Positions 8,405 to 21,521 of a DNA stretch of 64,000 bases are shown piece after piece (within the stretch, counting starts at the first letter, position 1; each line of letters begins with the position of its first letter). The notes below the pieces were generated by a model. The model saw only the letters and a list, made by a program, of their open reading frames with translations. It was not told the origin of the DNA and searched no databases. This DNA is from Candidatus Mycalebacterium zealandia (GTDB lineage Bacteria; Desulfobacterota_D; UBA1144; Nemesobacterales; Mycalebacteriaceae). The DNA lies in assembly GCA_014075295.1 (NCBI GenBank), contig CP046180.1:490040-554039 (forward strand), written 5' to 3'. A program made the translations under genes and the position numbers.

Positions 8405-9837
8405 AAAAACAGATATTAATCAGTCGCACTTTTGGAGAGATTCGCATAGCGGTGATTGAAAACGGCGTGCTCGCCGAACTTCAGGTGGAGCGCGATTCCA
8501 GTTCGCGCATTTCAGGCAACATATACAAGGCGAAGGTTTTGAATGTAATTTCCGGAATCAAGGCGTCTTTTGTTGACATAGGAATGGAAAAAGCCGGCAT
8601 TGTTTCGTGGAAGGACATGCGTTCCGAAGACGGAACTTTTAACCGAAGAGAGCAGACAAGTCCCGTTTCCGAAGGGCAGGACATCATTGTGCAGGCGGTC
8701 AAAGAGCCGGTGTCGGGCAAGGGACCGAGAATGAAGGCGCGCGTTACGCTTGTGGGCAAGTATGTGATTCTTTCAACCGATTCGGACAAAACCGCCGTGT
8801 CAAAGAAAATTGGTCACGGAGTTGAAAGGCGTGATGTCGGTAAAACACTTGAGAAACTCCGCCCGCAAAACATGGGGCTGATTGCCCGCACCGCATCTAT
8901 TGACAAAGACGCCTCCCTGATTGAGGCGGAGGTGAAATCTCTGCAGAGTCAGTGGGAGAACATTGTTCAGACATCGCACATAAAACCGTCTCCGTCTCTT
9001 CTTTACGAAGAGCCGCCCACTTTCTTGAGCGCGGTAAGGGATTTTGCGTCTCCAAACGATGAGATAATCGCGGACGATTGGGACATTCTGCTTGAAATCA
9101 ACCGCTATATTGACGAAAACTTTCCGGGTGAACCGGTGTCAATTGGATACCATTCTTCGGACTCCCCGCTGTTCAGAGATTTTGGAATTGAGCAGGAGAT
9201 TGAAAACCTCTACAAGCGGAAAATTCAACTCCGTTCCGGAGGAGACATGATTATTGAGGAAGCCGAGGGCCTCACCGTGATTGATGTGAACACGGGCGCG
9301 GGAACCAGCAGGGGCGGGGGAACGTTGCTACGGACAAATCTTGAAGCGGCAGCCGAAGCGGCGCGCCAGATACGGCTGCGCAATCTGGTCGGAATTATAG
9401 TCATAGACTTTATAGATATGGGATTTTCTGATATGAAAAAGGTGTGTAAGACCTTTGAAGACGAGATGAGAAAAGACAGAACAAGCCACACGATTTCAGA
9501 GATTTCAGAGTTCTGCGTTCTGCACCTCACACGCAAACGGTCGCGCGAAAGTGTGGCAAAAACACTTTCCGACCAGTGCGAAATTTGCGACGGGACGGGG
9601 CTTGTGAAGTCAAAAGAAACGGTTTGCTACGAAATCATCAGGGAGATAGAACAGCACAATCTTCTTGCGCGCGGCGGCGAGATACGGGTGCGCGCTCACA
9701 AAGACATCATCCATACAATAAAGTGTGTTGAAAGTGAACTGTTTGAACGGTTTGAGCGCAAGGGCGTGAGCATTTTGTGTGAAGAAATCGATGAAAGTAT
9801 TGACAATTTTACCGTGAAGGGGGAATGGAAGGTTTGA
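8401..9837 (+). CDS. rng: Ribonuclease G (RNase E/G family)
   Basis: This endoribonuclease should process 5' ends of rRNA and decay mRNA in AU-rich single-stranded regions. The 478-residue protein matches RNase G length and lacks the long C-terminal scaffold of RNase E. It has an N-terminal S1-like domain (GNIYKAKVLNVISGIKASFV, about residues 40-125), a catalytic DNase-I-like domain with TVIDVNTG and VIDFIDM carrying the metal-binding aspartates, and the zinc-link CEICDGTG near residue 397, where dimers meet. Both neighbours overlap it, so it is co-transcribed with the methylmalonyl-CoA genes. Confidence 0.93.
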   Translation: MKKQILISRTFGEIRIAVIENGVLAELQVERDSSSRISGNIYKAKVLNVISGIKASFVDIGMEKAGIVSWKDMRSEDGTFNRREQTSPVSEGQDIIVQAVKEPVSGKGPRMKARVTLVGKYVILSTDSDKTAVSKKIGHGVERRDVGKTLEKLRPQNMGLIARTASIDKDASLIEAEVKSLQSQWENIVQTSHIKPSPSLLYEEPPTFLSAVRDFASPNDEIIADDWDILLEINRYIDENFPGEPVSIGYHSSDSPLFRDFGIEQEIENLYKRKIQLRSGGDMIIEEAEGLTVIDVNTGAGTSRGGGTLLRTNLEAAAEAARQIRLRNLVGIIVIDFIDMGFSDMKKVCKTFEDEMRKDRTSHTISEISEFCVLHLTRKRSRESVAKTLSDQCEICDGTGLVKSKETVCYEIIREIEQHNLLARGGEIRVRAHKDIIHTIKCVESELFERFERKGVSILCEEIDESIDNFTVKGEWKV

Positions 9838-10247
9838 CTGTTGCAAGACTTGAAGGGGGGATGTTCGTTAAGAAAGAGGTTGAGACTGATTCCTCAATGG
9901 CGGCGGACAGGTTTCATGAAAAAGCGCCGAGGGTTTTGTCCACGGCGTCTCTGATAGGGATTATGCAGAGCGCGTGCGCGGATGTTATGGCGCCGTTTCT
10001 CGGCTCAAATGAAATGGTTGTGAGCATCAAGGTTGAGATGAGCCACTTCGGCGCGGTTCCCGTGGGCACACGCGTGAAACTCACAACGCGCATTGTTGAG
10101 GTTAAAGACCGTCAGGTGATTTTCAGCGTTGAAGCGTCCGACCGCGGGCAGACAATTGCGTCCGGCAGAAATCACATGTTCATAATTGACAAAGACAGGT
10201 TTGAGAAAGGCATTGAGCGATACAATGACGGGGGAAGCAATAAATGA
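9825..10247 (+). CDS. Hotdog-fold acyl-CoA thioesterase (FlK-like)
   Basis: A 140-residue hotdog thioesterase resembling fluoroacetyl-CoA thioesterase FlK: TDSSMAADRFHEKAPRVLST near the N-terminus, then a central helix with MQSACADVM, then SIKVEMSHFGAVPVGTRVKLT, in which the histidine is a likely catalytic residue. The natural substrate is unknown; a small or branched acyl-CoA would suit its place between meaB/rng and methylmalonyl-CoA epimerase, which is inference. It overlaps rng by 13 bases and the epimerase gene by four. Confidence 0.72.
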   Translation: MEGLTVARLEGGMFVKKEVETDSSMAADRFHEKAPRVLSTASLIGIMQSACADVMAPFLGSNEMVVSIKVEMSHFGAVPVGTRVKLTTRIVEVKDRQVIFSVEASDRGQTIASGRNHMFIIDKDRFEKGIERYNDGGSNK

Positions 10248-10669
10248 AATCTAATGAAAACGGCAGTCTTTACCACATAGCGATTGCCGTGAAGAATCTT
10301 AAAGAGTCCGAAAAACTTTATGAAATGGTTATGGGGCTTAAAATAACCCACAGGGAGGAGGTCGCCGAGCAGGGCGTCAGGGCGTCAATGCTTCAGCCGC
10401 AAAGCGGAGAAGGCACGGCGATTGAACTGCTGGAACCCACCGGAGAGGATTCTCCGATACATAAGTTTCTTGAAACAAAAGGTGAGGGAATTCATCACAT
10501 CTGCTTTTTTGTGGATGACATTGAAAAATCGCTTGCGGAATTGAAAAATCAGGGCGTCCGCCTCATAGACGAAACCCCGCGCGTGGGCGCTTACAACTCA
10601 AAAGTGGCTTTTGTTCATCCCAAGGCGATGAACGGTGTTCTTGTGGAACTTGCGGAAATGGCGGAATAG
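10244..10669 (+). CDS. mce: Methylmalonyl-CoA epimerase
   Basis: The epimerase interconverts (2S)- and (2R)-methylmalonyl-CoA in propionyl-CoA metabolism, supplying the mutase. The 141-residue protein is a two-module glyoxalase/VOC metalloenzyme: LYHIAIAVKNL (first metal histidine), TAIELLEP (glutamate), EGIHHICFFVDDI (histidine) and GVLVELAE (terminal glutamate). Co-occurrence with meaB in the same operon supports the annotation over a general glyoxalase. It is the last gene of the EVE-meaB-rng-thioesterase-mce operon. Confidence 0.9.
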   Translation: MKSNENGSLYHIAIAVKNLKESEKLYEMVMGLKITHREEVAEQGVRASMLQPQSGEGTAIELLEPTGEDSPIHKFLETKGEGIHHICFFVDDIEKSLAELKNQGVRLIDETPRVGAYNSKVAFVHPKAMNGVLVELAEMAE

Positions 10670-10683
10670 CCGTTCGCGCTATT

Positions 10684-10890
10684 TCAGTTTTTGGGAGCGC
10701 GGAATTCCGTGCCGCCCGAACCCTTATTTTCGTCGTTGTCGTCTGAGGAATCGTCTCCTTCAAGCGAACTGCGGAAATTCCTGATTCCCTTTCCAAGCGC
10801 GGAACCGATTGAACCGAGCCGCCCCGGACCGAAAACCAGAAGAACGATTACAAGAACTATTACAAGTTCGGTTATGCCTATTGAGCCCAT
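10684..10890 (-). CDS. tatA: Sec-independent protein translocase subunit TatA/E
   Basis: A 68-residue Tat pore subunit. A single N-terminal membrane helix ([19 protein letters not shown]) is followed by the hinge and an amphipathic helix ([18 protein letters not shown]), then an acidic, glycine-rich tail. It would oligomerise with TatBC to export folded proteins; tatC is not in the window. It lies on the minus strand 89 bases after trxB, and its 3' end faces the mce gene only 14 bases away. Confidence 0.9.
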   Translation of the reverse strand: MGSIGITELVIVLVIVLLVFGPGRLGSIGSALGKGIRNFRSSLEGDDSSDDNDENKGSGGTEFRAPKN

Positions 10891-10979
10891 GGGGTTTTAT
10901 GTTACTGAAAGGGTGGGGTTTTTGCAATTAAGAAAGAGAGAATTGAATCGGTTTTCAGCTTTTGCCCGGTTGTAAAAGT

Positions 10980-11918
10980 CTATTTCCCCAGCTCTTCCAA
11001 AAACCTCTCGGCGTCAAGCGCGGCGGCGCAGCCGGAACCCGCGGCGGTGATTGCCTGTTTATAACGTTTGTCCTGCACGTCTCCCGCGGCGAAAATACCC
11101 GGGATGTTCATCTCCGTTGTACCGGGTTTTGTTATCAGATAGCCGTCCCCGTCCATGTCAAGCGCGCCGTTGAAAATTCCGGTGTTGGGGTTGTGCCCGA
11201 TTGCGACAAACATTCCCTCGCACGGTTTTTCCGATGTATCGCCGGTTTTGAGGTTTTTCAAAACAACGCCCGTAACCCCCGCTTCTTCGGAACCCCTGAC
11301 CTCTTCAACCTCCGAGTCCCAAATAAAATCAATCTTCGGATTATCAAGCGCGCGCTTCTGCATTATTTTTGACGCGCGCAGTGTGTCGCGCCTGTGAATA
11401 ACGGTAACTTTTGAAGCGAACTTTGTAAGGAAATTCGCTTCCTCCATTGCGCTGTCGCCGCCGCCTACTACAACAATTTCCTTGTCTTTGAAAAAGAAGC
11501 CGTCACAAGTGGCGCAGGTGGAAACGCCGCGTCCGAGAAGTTTTTTCTCCGATTCCAGCCCCAGCATTCTCGCGCTCGCGCCCGAACAGACTATAAGAGT
11601 GTCCGCCGTTATGTCTTTGCCGGAAGAGGTTGTTATTTTGAAGGGGTGGGACGAAAGGTCGGCGCTTGAAATTTCCTCGTTCACGCACTCGGCGCCGAAA
11701 CGTTGCGCCTGTTTTCTCATTGAGTCCATAAGTTCCGGACCCATCACGCCTTGCGGAAAGCCCGGAAAGTTTTCAACATCGGTTGTGAGCGTCAGTTGTC
11801 CGCCCGCTTCAAATCCTTCAAAAACAAGCGGCGAAAGGTTCGCGCGTGCCGTGTAAAGCGCCGCCGTGAGACCTGCGGGGCCGGAGCCCATTATCACTAC
11901 TTTTTTGTGCTTTTCCAT
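10980..11918 (-). CDS. trxB: Thioredoxin-disulfide reductase
   Basis: TrxB uses NADPH and FAD to reduce thioredoxin. The 312-residue protein has the FAD-binding GSGPAGLTAALYTARA at 11-26, the redox-active CATC at residues 135-138, the NADPH-binding VVGGGDSAMEEA motif, and the C-terminal FAD motif GIFAAGDVQDKRYKQ. All catalytic features are intact. Its ATG lies back to back with the YgfZ-like gene on the other strand, so divergent transcription starts in a very short gap. Confidence 0.95.
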   Translation of the reverse strand: MEKHKKVVIMGSGPAGLTAALYTARANLSPLVFEGFEAGGQLTLTTDVENFPGFPQGVMGPELMDSMRKQAQRFGAECVNEEISSADLSSHPFKITTSSGKDITADTLIVCSGASARMLGLESEKKLLGRGVSTCATCDGFFFKDKEIVVVGGGDSAMEEANFLTKFASKVTVIHRRDTLRASKIMQKRALDNPKIDFIWDSEVEEVRGSEEAGVTGVVLKNLKTGDTSEKPCEGMFVAIGHNPNTGIFNGALDMDGDGYLITKPGTTEMNIPGIFAAGDVQDKRYKQAITAAGSGCAAALDAERFLEELGK

Positions 11919-11941
11919 TGAACAGTCCGTGCGGAAAACTC

Positions 11942-12946
11942 GTGTATTATATTTTCATCTGCGGAAATAACAAAAAACTCAATGAAGAGTACCGCCGCGC
12001 GCGCAACGGTTGCGTGATGTTCAACCTTTCCGGCGCGGGCAAACTTGTTATCAAAGGCAAAGACCATCTCAAATTTCTTCAGGGCGTTCTCACAAATGAT
12101 GTTTTGAAGCCAGTCGCCGGGCAGGGCGTTTACTCTCTGATGTTGAACCGCAAGGGCAGGGTTCTGTGCGATATGAATCTTTTTATGGCGGACGGCGTAA
12201 CGCTGATTGACATAGCCGACCCTGCCGTTGCCGCGCGGATGCAAACCCTTATGGACGAACTGAAACTGTCATACAGGGTTGAGATTGAGAGGAAAACACG
12301 CAATCTCGTTCACATCGCGGGACTGTCCGCGGACGATGCGGCGCCTGTGGTTTTGGGGCGGGAAGTAAAAACGATGAAGCCGTTTGACCATTTTGAGACG
12401 GATGAAGCGGTTTGGGCGGCGCGATGCGACAGAACGGGACTTAAAGGTTTTGACATTGAGTCGGACAACCCCGGAGTTATAGCGGAAATTGAAAAACAGT
12501 TCGCATCCGGCGGCGTCTTGCCGGCAAGCGCGCAAACGTTAGACATTCTCAGAATTGAGGCGGGAGTTCCCGAATACGGAAAAGATATGGACGAATCCGT
12601 AATCGCGCCTGAAACAGGGCTTGAAAACGCCATATCTTTTGACAAGGGGTGCTATGTGGGGCAGGAAATTGTGGCAAGAGCGCACTGGAGAGGCAGGATA
12701 AACCGGCGTTTTTCGGGATTTCTGTTTGACGGGCAGCCCCCCGAACCCGGAGAGATTTTTTCTCACGAAGGTGCGCCGGTCGGGCGAATAACGTCATCGG
12801 GATTTTCGCCGGATTTCGGTGCGGTCGCGCTGGGATATATAAGGCGCGAACACGGCGAGTCCGGAGCGGCGGTAAAGACCGGAAACGGATGCGAGGGAAA
12901 GGTTGCTGAATTGCCGCTTGCGGGAGCGGATTCGGCGGCTTCCTGA
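11942..12946 (+). CDS. ygfZ: YgfZ/GcvT-like folate-binding protein
   Basis: YgfZ-family proteins bind tetrahydrofolate and help assemble or repair Fe-S clusters, in MiaB for example. Visible features: EEYRRARNGCVMFNLSG at the N-terminus, DHLKFLQGVLTND, LNRKGRVLCDMNLF, and the diagnostic FDKGCYVGQEIVAR near residue 235, whose cysteine is the family's conserved one. The frame is open from a TTG at 11918, but that would overlap the divergent trxB start; GTG at 11942 is preferred and gives about 334 residues. The family match is strong, the exact start is not. Confidence 0.85.
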   Translation: MYYIFICGNNKKLNEEYRRARNGCVMFNLSGAGKLVIKGKDHLKFLQGVLTNDVLKPVAGQGVYSLMLNRKGRVLCDMNLFMADGVTLIDIADPAVAARMQTLMDELKLSYRVEIERKTRNLVHIAGLSADDAAPVVLGREVKTMKPFDHFETDEAVWAARCDRTGLKGFDIESDNPGVIAEIEKQFASGGVLPASAQTLDILRIEAGVPEYGKDMDESVIAPETGLENAISFDKGCYVGQEIVARAHWRGRINRRFSGFLFDGQPPEPGEIFSHEGAPVGRITSSGFSPDFGAVALGYIRREHGESGAAVKTGNGCEGKVAELPLAGADSAAS

Positions 12947-12995
12947 AACCTGTTTACGATTAGTATTTACAGTATTGAAAGCCATTTTTCTCCTG

Positions 12996-13024
12996 TGGAC
13001 AGGACAGGTGGTTTTTGGTATAGT
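12996..13024 (+). promoter_or_regulatory. Putative sigma70-type promoter of gyrB
   Basis: TGGACA at 12996-13001 and TATAGT at 13019-13024 have a 17-base spacer. They sit in the 136-base gap between the ygfZ-like gene and gyrB. The predicted start near 13031 leaves a leader of about 50 bases before the GGAGG ribosome binding site of gyrB. Confidence 0.5.
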
Positions 13025-13058
13025 TTGAAAGGTTTTAAATCCTGTTTTTATCAACTGA

Positions 13059-15542
<2,484 letters not shown>

Positions 15543-15550
15543 GTGCCTGA

Positions 15551-18500
15551 ATGCTTCACCGCTCATTCCTGAGTAAATGTTCAAGTTGGCGGGAGTTTGT
15601 TTCGTATGCGGACAAACTGAAAACCACGAAAGAAAAAGGTGACCTTTTTGAAGAACTTGTCCGGTTGTATCTGACCGTTTGCCCCGAATACCAAACAAAA
15701 CTTTCGGATGTCTGGCGTCTTGCCGATATTCCGCCCGAAGTTGCCGGAAAACTTAATCTTCCCTCAACCGATGAAGGAATAGACCTGATTGCCAAAACCC
15801 GCAACGGAGAGTTCTGGGCCATACAGGCGAAATACAGGTCTGACACGGAAACCGCCCTGACCAGAAAAGATTTATCAACATTTTCCCAGCTGTCTTTTTC
15901 ATACTGCAAAAACATAACGCTCGGTGTTGTTGCGCACACAACGCAGAAACCCGTAAAGAAAAAGGAACTGCTCGGCAATGTTGTGGAGATAGGACTTTCC
16001 AGATGGCTTGAATTGACGCCTGATGAGTGGGCCGCAATCCGCGCTCAAAGTGCGAACAAAACACACAAACCCTCCAAACGCGAGCCGAGACCTCACCAGA
16101 AAACCGCCTTGGACAAAATCCGCAAACACTACCTGAAAGGGCAAAACCCGCGCGGAAGAATGATTATGCCCTGCGCTTCCGGCAAAAGTCTTACGGCTTT
16201 CTGGGCGGCTCAATCCCTCAAAGCACAGACAACGGTTTTAGCCGTGCCGAGTCTTATGTTGATAAAACAGAGCGTTGGAGACTGGACGCGCGAATATCTT
16301 GCGCACGGGAAAATGCCGGATTGGCTTTGCGTTTGCAGTGATGAAACTGTTGGGAAAAGCACGGACAGTTTTGTGTCCAGCACATACGAAATGGGCATTC
16401 CCACCACAACGGACGCGGGCGAGATAGCGGCTTTTCTGAAAAAACGCTCATCTGAGCCGAAGGTGATTTTTACAACCTATCAAAGCAGTCCGCGTCTTGC
16501 GAAAGCGGCGCGGGAAAGCGGGTGCGTGATTGATCTTTGCATTCTGGACGAAGCGCACAAAACAGTCGGGGAAAAGAGTTCCGCTTTTGCCACCCTGCCG
16601 GACGACCGGAAAATTAAGGTCAAAAACCGTCTTTTTATGACCGCAACGGAGAGGGTTCTTCACGGAAAAAACGATGAAGTTCTGTCAATGGATGATGAAA
16701 AGATTTACGGCTCGTGCTTTTATCAACTCACTTTCAAAGAAGCCATTGATGACGGCATTATTTGCGACTACGAAATTCTCACGATTTTTGTTACGGACGC
16801 GGAAGTCCGCGAAATTATCAAAAACAACAAACTTGTAAAAGACGAAAATGTCTTGCGACAGCGTAAAACCCGTGAGTCCGCTTCTCTTGCGGCGGGAGTT
16901 GCCCTTGGAAAAGTTTTCAGTGAACACAAAATCAAGCACGCGGTTTCTTTTCACAAAAGCATTGCGGCGGCGAAAGATTTTGAATCCCAGCAGAACGAAC
17001 TTTCAAAGTTGAGCGTTATACGAACCGGAATTGAAAATTTTCATATTTCAAGCGCGCTTTCCACGGGCGAGAGAACGAAAGTTATGCGGGATTTTGAAAA
17101 ATCCACACGGTCTCTCATAACAAATGCGAGATGTTTAACCGAAGGGGTTGATATTCCCGCGATTGACTGCGTTTTGTTTGCCGACCCGAAACAGAGCGTT
17201 GTGGATATTGTTCAAGCGGCGGGCAGGGCGATGCGTCCGGCGGAGGGAAAAAAGAAGGGATACATACTTCTGCCGATTGTTGTGCCGGACGGAATGGATT
17301 TTGAAGAGTTTGCGGAAAGCACGCCTTTTAAGAAAATCGCCGCCCAGATTACCGCAATGTCAACGCAGGACGAAAGGATAAAAGACTATTTCAGGGCGGT
17401 TACCGAAGGCAGAAAAAACAGGGGCGGAAAAATTGTTTCCATAAACGGCGATGTTCCAGTTGGAATTAATATCAATTTTAATGAGTTTTCAAAAGCCGTT
17501 GAGACCAGAATTTGGCATAAGGTTGCAAAAGTAAACTGGAGAGGTTTTGAAGAAGCACGGAAATATGCGCGGTCTTTGGGTTTGAAAGGTGAATCGGAAT
17601 GGCGAGCTCATACAAAGACACCTGATTTTCCGAAGGACATTCCTGTTAATCCCTCCCAAAAATACAGGGGCAAAGGTTGGATTGGTGTGGGTGATTGGCT
17701 TGGGACTGGAACAGTTGCTACTTACTTAAGAGAATATCGTTCTTTTGAAGATGCGCGTAAGTATGCGCGGAGTTTGGATCTCAAAGGTCAAAAGCAATGG
17801 TTTGCACATACAAAGACAAAAGATTTTCCAAATGACATTCCTGTTCTTCCCTACAAAAAATACAAGGGCAAAGGTTGGATTAGTTGGGGTGATTGGCTTG
17901 GGACTGGAACAGTTGCTTCTTACTTAAGAGAATATCGTTCTTTTGAAGATACACGTGAATATGCGCGGAGTTTGAATCTCAAAAGTAGTACGCAATGGTT
18001 TGCACATACAAAGACAAAAGATTTTCCAAATGACATTCCTGTTCTTCCCTACAAAAAATACAAGGGCAAAGGTTGGATTAGTTGGGGTGATTGGCTTGGG
18101 ACGGGCAACATCGCTAATTATTTAAAGGAATATCGTTCTTTTGAGGAAGCGCGTAAGCATGCGCAGAGTTTGAATCTCAAAAATGCGAATCAATGGTTTG
18201 CAAATACAAAGACAAAAGATTTTCCAAAGGACATTCCTGTTGCTCCCAACCAAATCTACAAGGGCAAAGGTTGGATTAGTTGGGGTGATTGGCTTGGGAC
18301 CGAGAATGTTCACAAAAAAGAAGTTCGCTCCTTTGAGAAAGCACGGGATTATGCGCGGAGTTTGAATCTCAAAAATGCGAATCAATGGCGAGCGCATACA
18401 AAGACAAAAGGTTTTCCAAAAGATATTCCTGCAAACCCCGACCAAAAATACAAGGGCAAAGGTTGGGTTAGTTGGGGTGATTGGCTTGGGACTGGAACGG

Positions 18501-19297
18501 TTGCTCCTCGCCTAAGAGAATATCGTTCTTTTGAAGATGCACGTGAATATGCGCGGAGTTTGAATCTCAAAAGTAGTACGCAATGGCGAGCGCATACAAA
18601 GACAAAAAGTTTTCCAAAAGATATTCCTGCAAACCCCGACCGAAAATACAAGGGCAAAGGTTGGGTTAGTATGGGTGATTGGCTTGGGACTGGAGCAGTT
18701 GCTACTCACTTAAGAGAATATTGTTCTTTTGAGGAAGCGCGTAAATATGCGCGGTCTTTAAATCTCAAAAATGTGAATCAATGGGTAGCACATACAAAGA
18801 CAAAAGATTTTCCAAGGGATGACATTCCTGTTCTTCCCTACAAAACATACAAGGGCAAAGGTTGGATTAGTTGGGGTGATTGGCTTGGGACCGAGAATGT
18901 TCACAAAAAAGAAGTTCGCTCCTTTGAGAAAGCACGTGAATATGCGCGGAGTTTGAATCTCAAAAGTCAAAATCAATGGTTTGCACATACAAAGACAAAA
19001 GATTTTCCAAAGGACATCCCTGTTGTTCCCAGCCAAAAATACAAGGACAAAGGTTGGATTAGTTGGGGTGATTGGCTTGGGACTGGGAATGTTCACAAAA
19101 AAGAAGTTCGCTCCTTTGAGAAAGCACGGGATTATGCGCGGAGTTTGAATCTCAAAAGTAGTACGCAATGGGTAGCGCATACAAAGACAAAAGATTTTCC
19201 AAAAGATATGCCTACAAAACCCGACCGAAAATACAAGGGCAAAGGTTGGGTTGATTGGTACGACTGGCTTGGGAATAAACGACCTAAACGTTCTTAG
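15551..19297 (+). CDS. Type-ISP-like nuclease-helicase with nine C-terminal INT_rpt-type repeats
   Basis: This 1248-residue protein combines three parts. Residues 30-150 resemble the Mrr/PD-(D/E)xK nuclease of type ISP restriction enzymes: EGID with D78, then QAK at 92-94. Residues 180-620 form an SF2 helicase: SGKS at 210-213, DEAH at 333-336, FMTATERV, and QAAGRAMR from 555. From 666 to the end there are nine units of 61-66 residues following SFEEARKYARSLNLK, then QW, AHTKTKDFPKDIP, and KYKGKGWISWGDWLGTG. This matches my recollection of the phage-integrase repeat unit (Pfam INT_rpt). No methyltransferase or target-recognition domain is present. It starts eight bases after gyrB with no clear ribosome binding site. 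A restriction or defence role is inference from the domains. Confidence 0.78.
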   Translation: MLHRSFLSKCSSWREFVSYADKLKTTKEKGDLFEELVRLYLTVCPEYQTKLSDVWRLADIPPEVAGKLNLPSTDEGIDLIAKTRNGEFWAIQAKYRSDTETALTRKDLSTFSQLSFSYCKNITLGVVAHTTQKPVKKKELLGNVVEIGLSRWLELTPDEWAAIRAQSANKTHKPSKREPRPHQKTALDKIRKHYLKGQNPRGRMIMPCASGKSLTAFWAAQSLKAQTTVLAVPSLMLIKQSVGDWTREYLAHGKMPDWLCVCSDETVGKSTDSFVSSTYEMGIPTTTDAGEIAAFLKKRSSEPKVIFTTYQSSPRLAKAARESGCVIDLCILDEAHKTVGEKSSAFATLPDDRKIKVKNRLFMTATERVLHGKNDEVLSMDDEKIYGSCFYQLTFKEAIDDGIICDYEILTIFVTDAEVREIIKNNKLVKDENVLRQRKTRESASLAAGVALGKVFSEHKIKHAVSFHKSIAAAKDFESQQNELSKLSVIRTGIENFHISSALSTGERTKVMRDFEKSTRSLITNARCLTEGVDIPAIDCVLFADPKQSVVDIVQAAGRAMRPAEGKKKGYILLPIVVPDGMDFEEFAESTPFKKIAAQITAMSTQDERIKDYFRAVTEGRKNRGGKIVSINGDVPVGININFNEFSKAVETRIWHKVAKVNWRGFEEARKYARSLGLKGESEWRAHTKTPDFPKDIPVNPSQKYRGKGWIGVGDWLGTGTVATYLREYRSFEDARKYARSLDLKGQKQWFAHTKTKDFPNDIPVLPYKKYKGKGWISWGDWLGTGTVASYLREYRSFEDTREYARSLNLKSSTQWFAHTKTKDFPNDIPVLPYKKYKGKGWISWGDWLGTGNIANYLKEYRSFEEARKHAQSLNLKNANQWFANTKTKDFPKDIPVAPNQIYKGKGWISWGDWLGTENVHKKEVRSFEKARDYARSLNLKNANQWRAHTKTKGFPKDIPANPDQKYKGKGWVSWGDWLGTGTVAPRLREYRSFEDAREYARSLNLKSSTQWRAHTKTKSFPKDIPANPDRKYKGKGWVSMGDWLGTGAVATHLREYCSFEEARKYARSLNLKNVNQWVAHTKTKDFPRDDIPVLPYKTYKGKGWISWGDWLGTENVHKKEVRSFEKAREYARSLNLKSQNQWFAHTKTKDFPKDIPVVPSQKYKDKGWISWGDWLGTGNVHKKEVRSFEKARDYARSLNLKSSTQWVAHTKTKDFPKDMPTKPDRKYKGKGWVDWYDWLGNKRPKRS
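17546..19276 (+). repeat. Nine in-frame tandem repeats of 192-198 bp in the helicase gene
   Basis: Units start at 17546, 17741, 17939, 18137, 18329, 18527, 18725, 18920 and 19112, with periods of 192, 195 or 198 bases, always a multiple of three. Blocks such as the one encoding KYKGKGWISWGDWLG are almost identical at the DNA level between units, including synonymous positions, so expansion or gene conversion was recent. The linker between units takes two forms, ending TYLREYR-like or VHKKEVR. Unit number probably varies between strains. Confidence 0.93.
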
Positions 19298-19314
19298 AAA
19301 GCGAATTCAATCTA

Positions 19315-21459
<2,145 letters not shown>

Positions 21460-21521
21460 TTATTGCGTTATTTGAACATTGCTCATTCGTTGCAGAAAGA
21501 TTGCGACAGGGGGGCTAAAAG

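Noticed and set aside
17546..19276. Regular repeats considered as a CRISPR array or satellite DNA
   Set aside because: The units are 192-198 bases long, directly abutting with no unique spacers, and stay in one open reading frame; they encode a protein repeat.
15551..19297. Phage integrase, suggested by the name of the repeat family
   Set aside because: No tyrosine or serine recombinase catalytic residues are present; the catalytic parts are nuclease-like and SF2 helicase. The repeat name reflects where the unit was first described.
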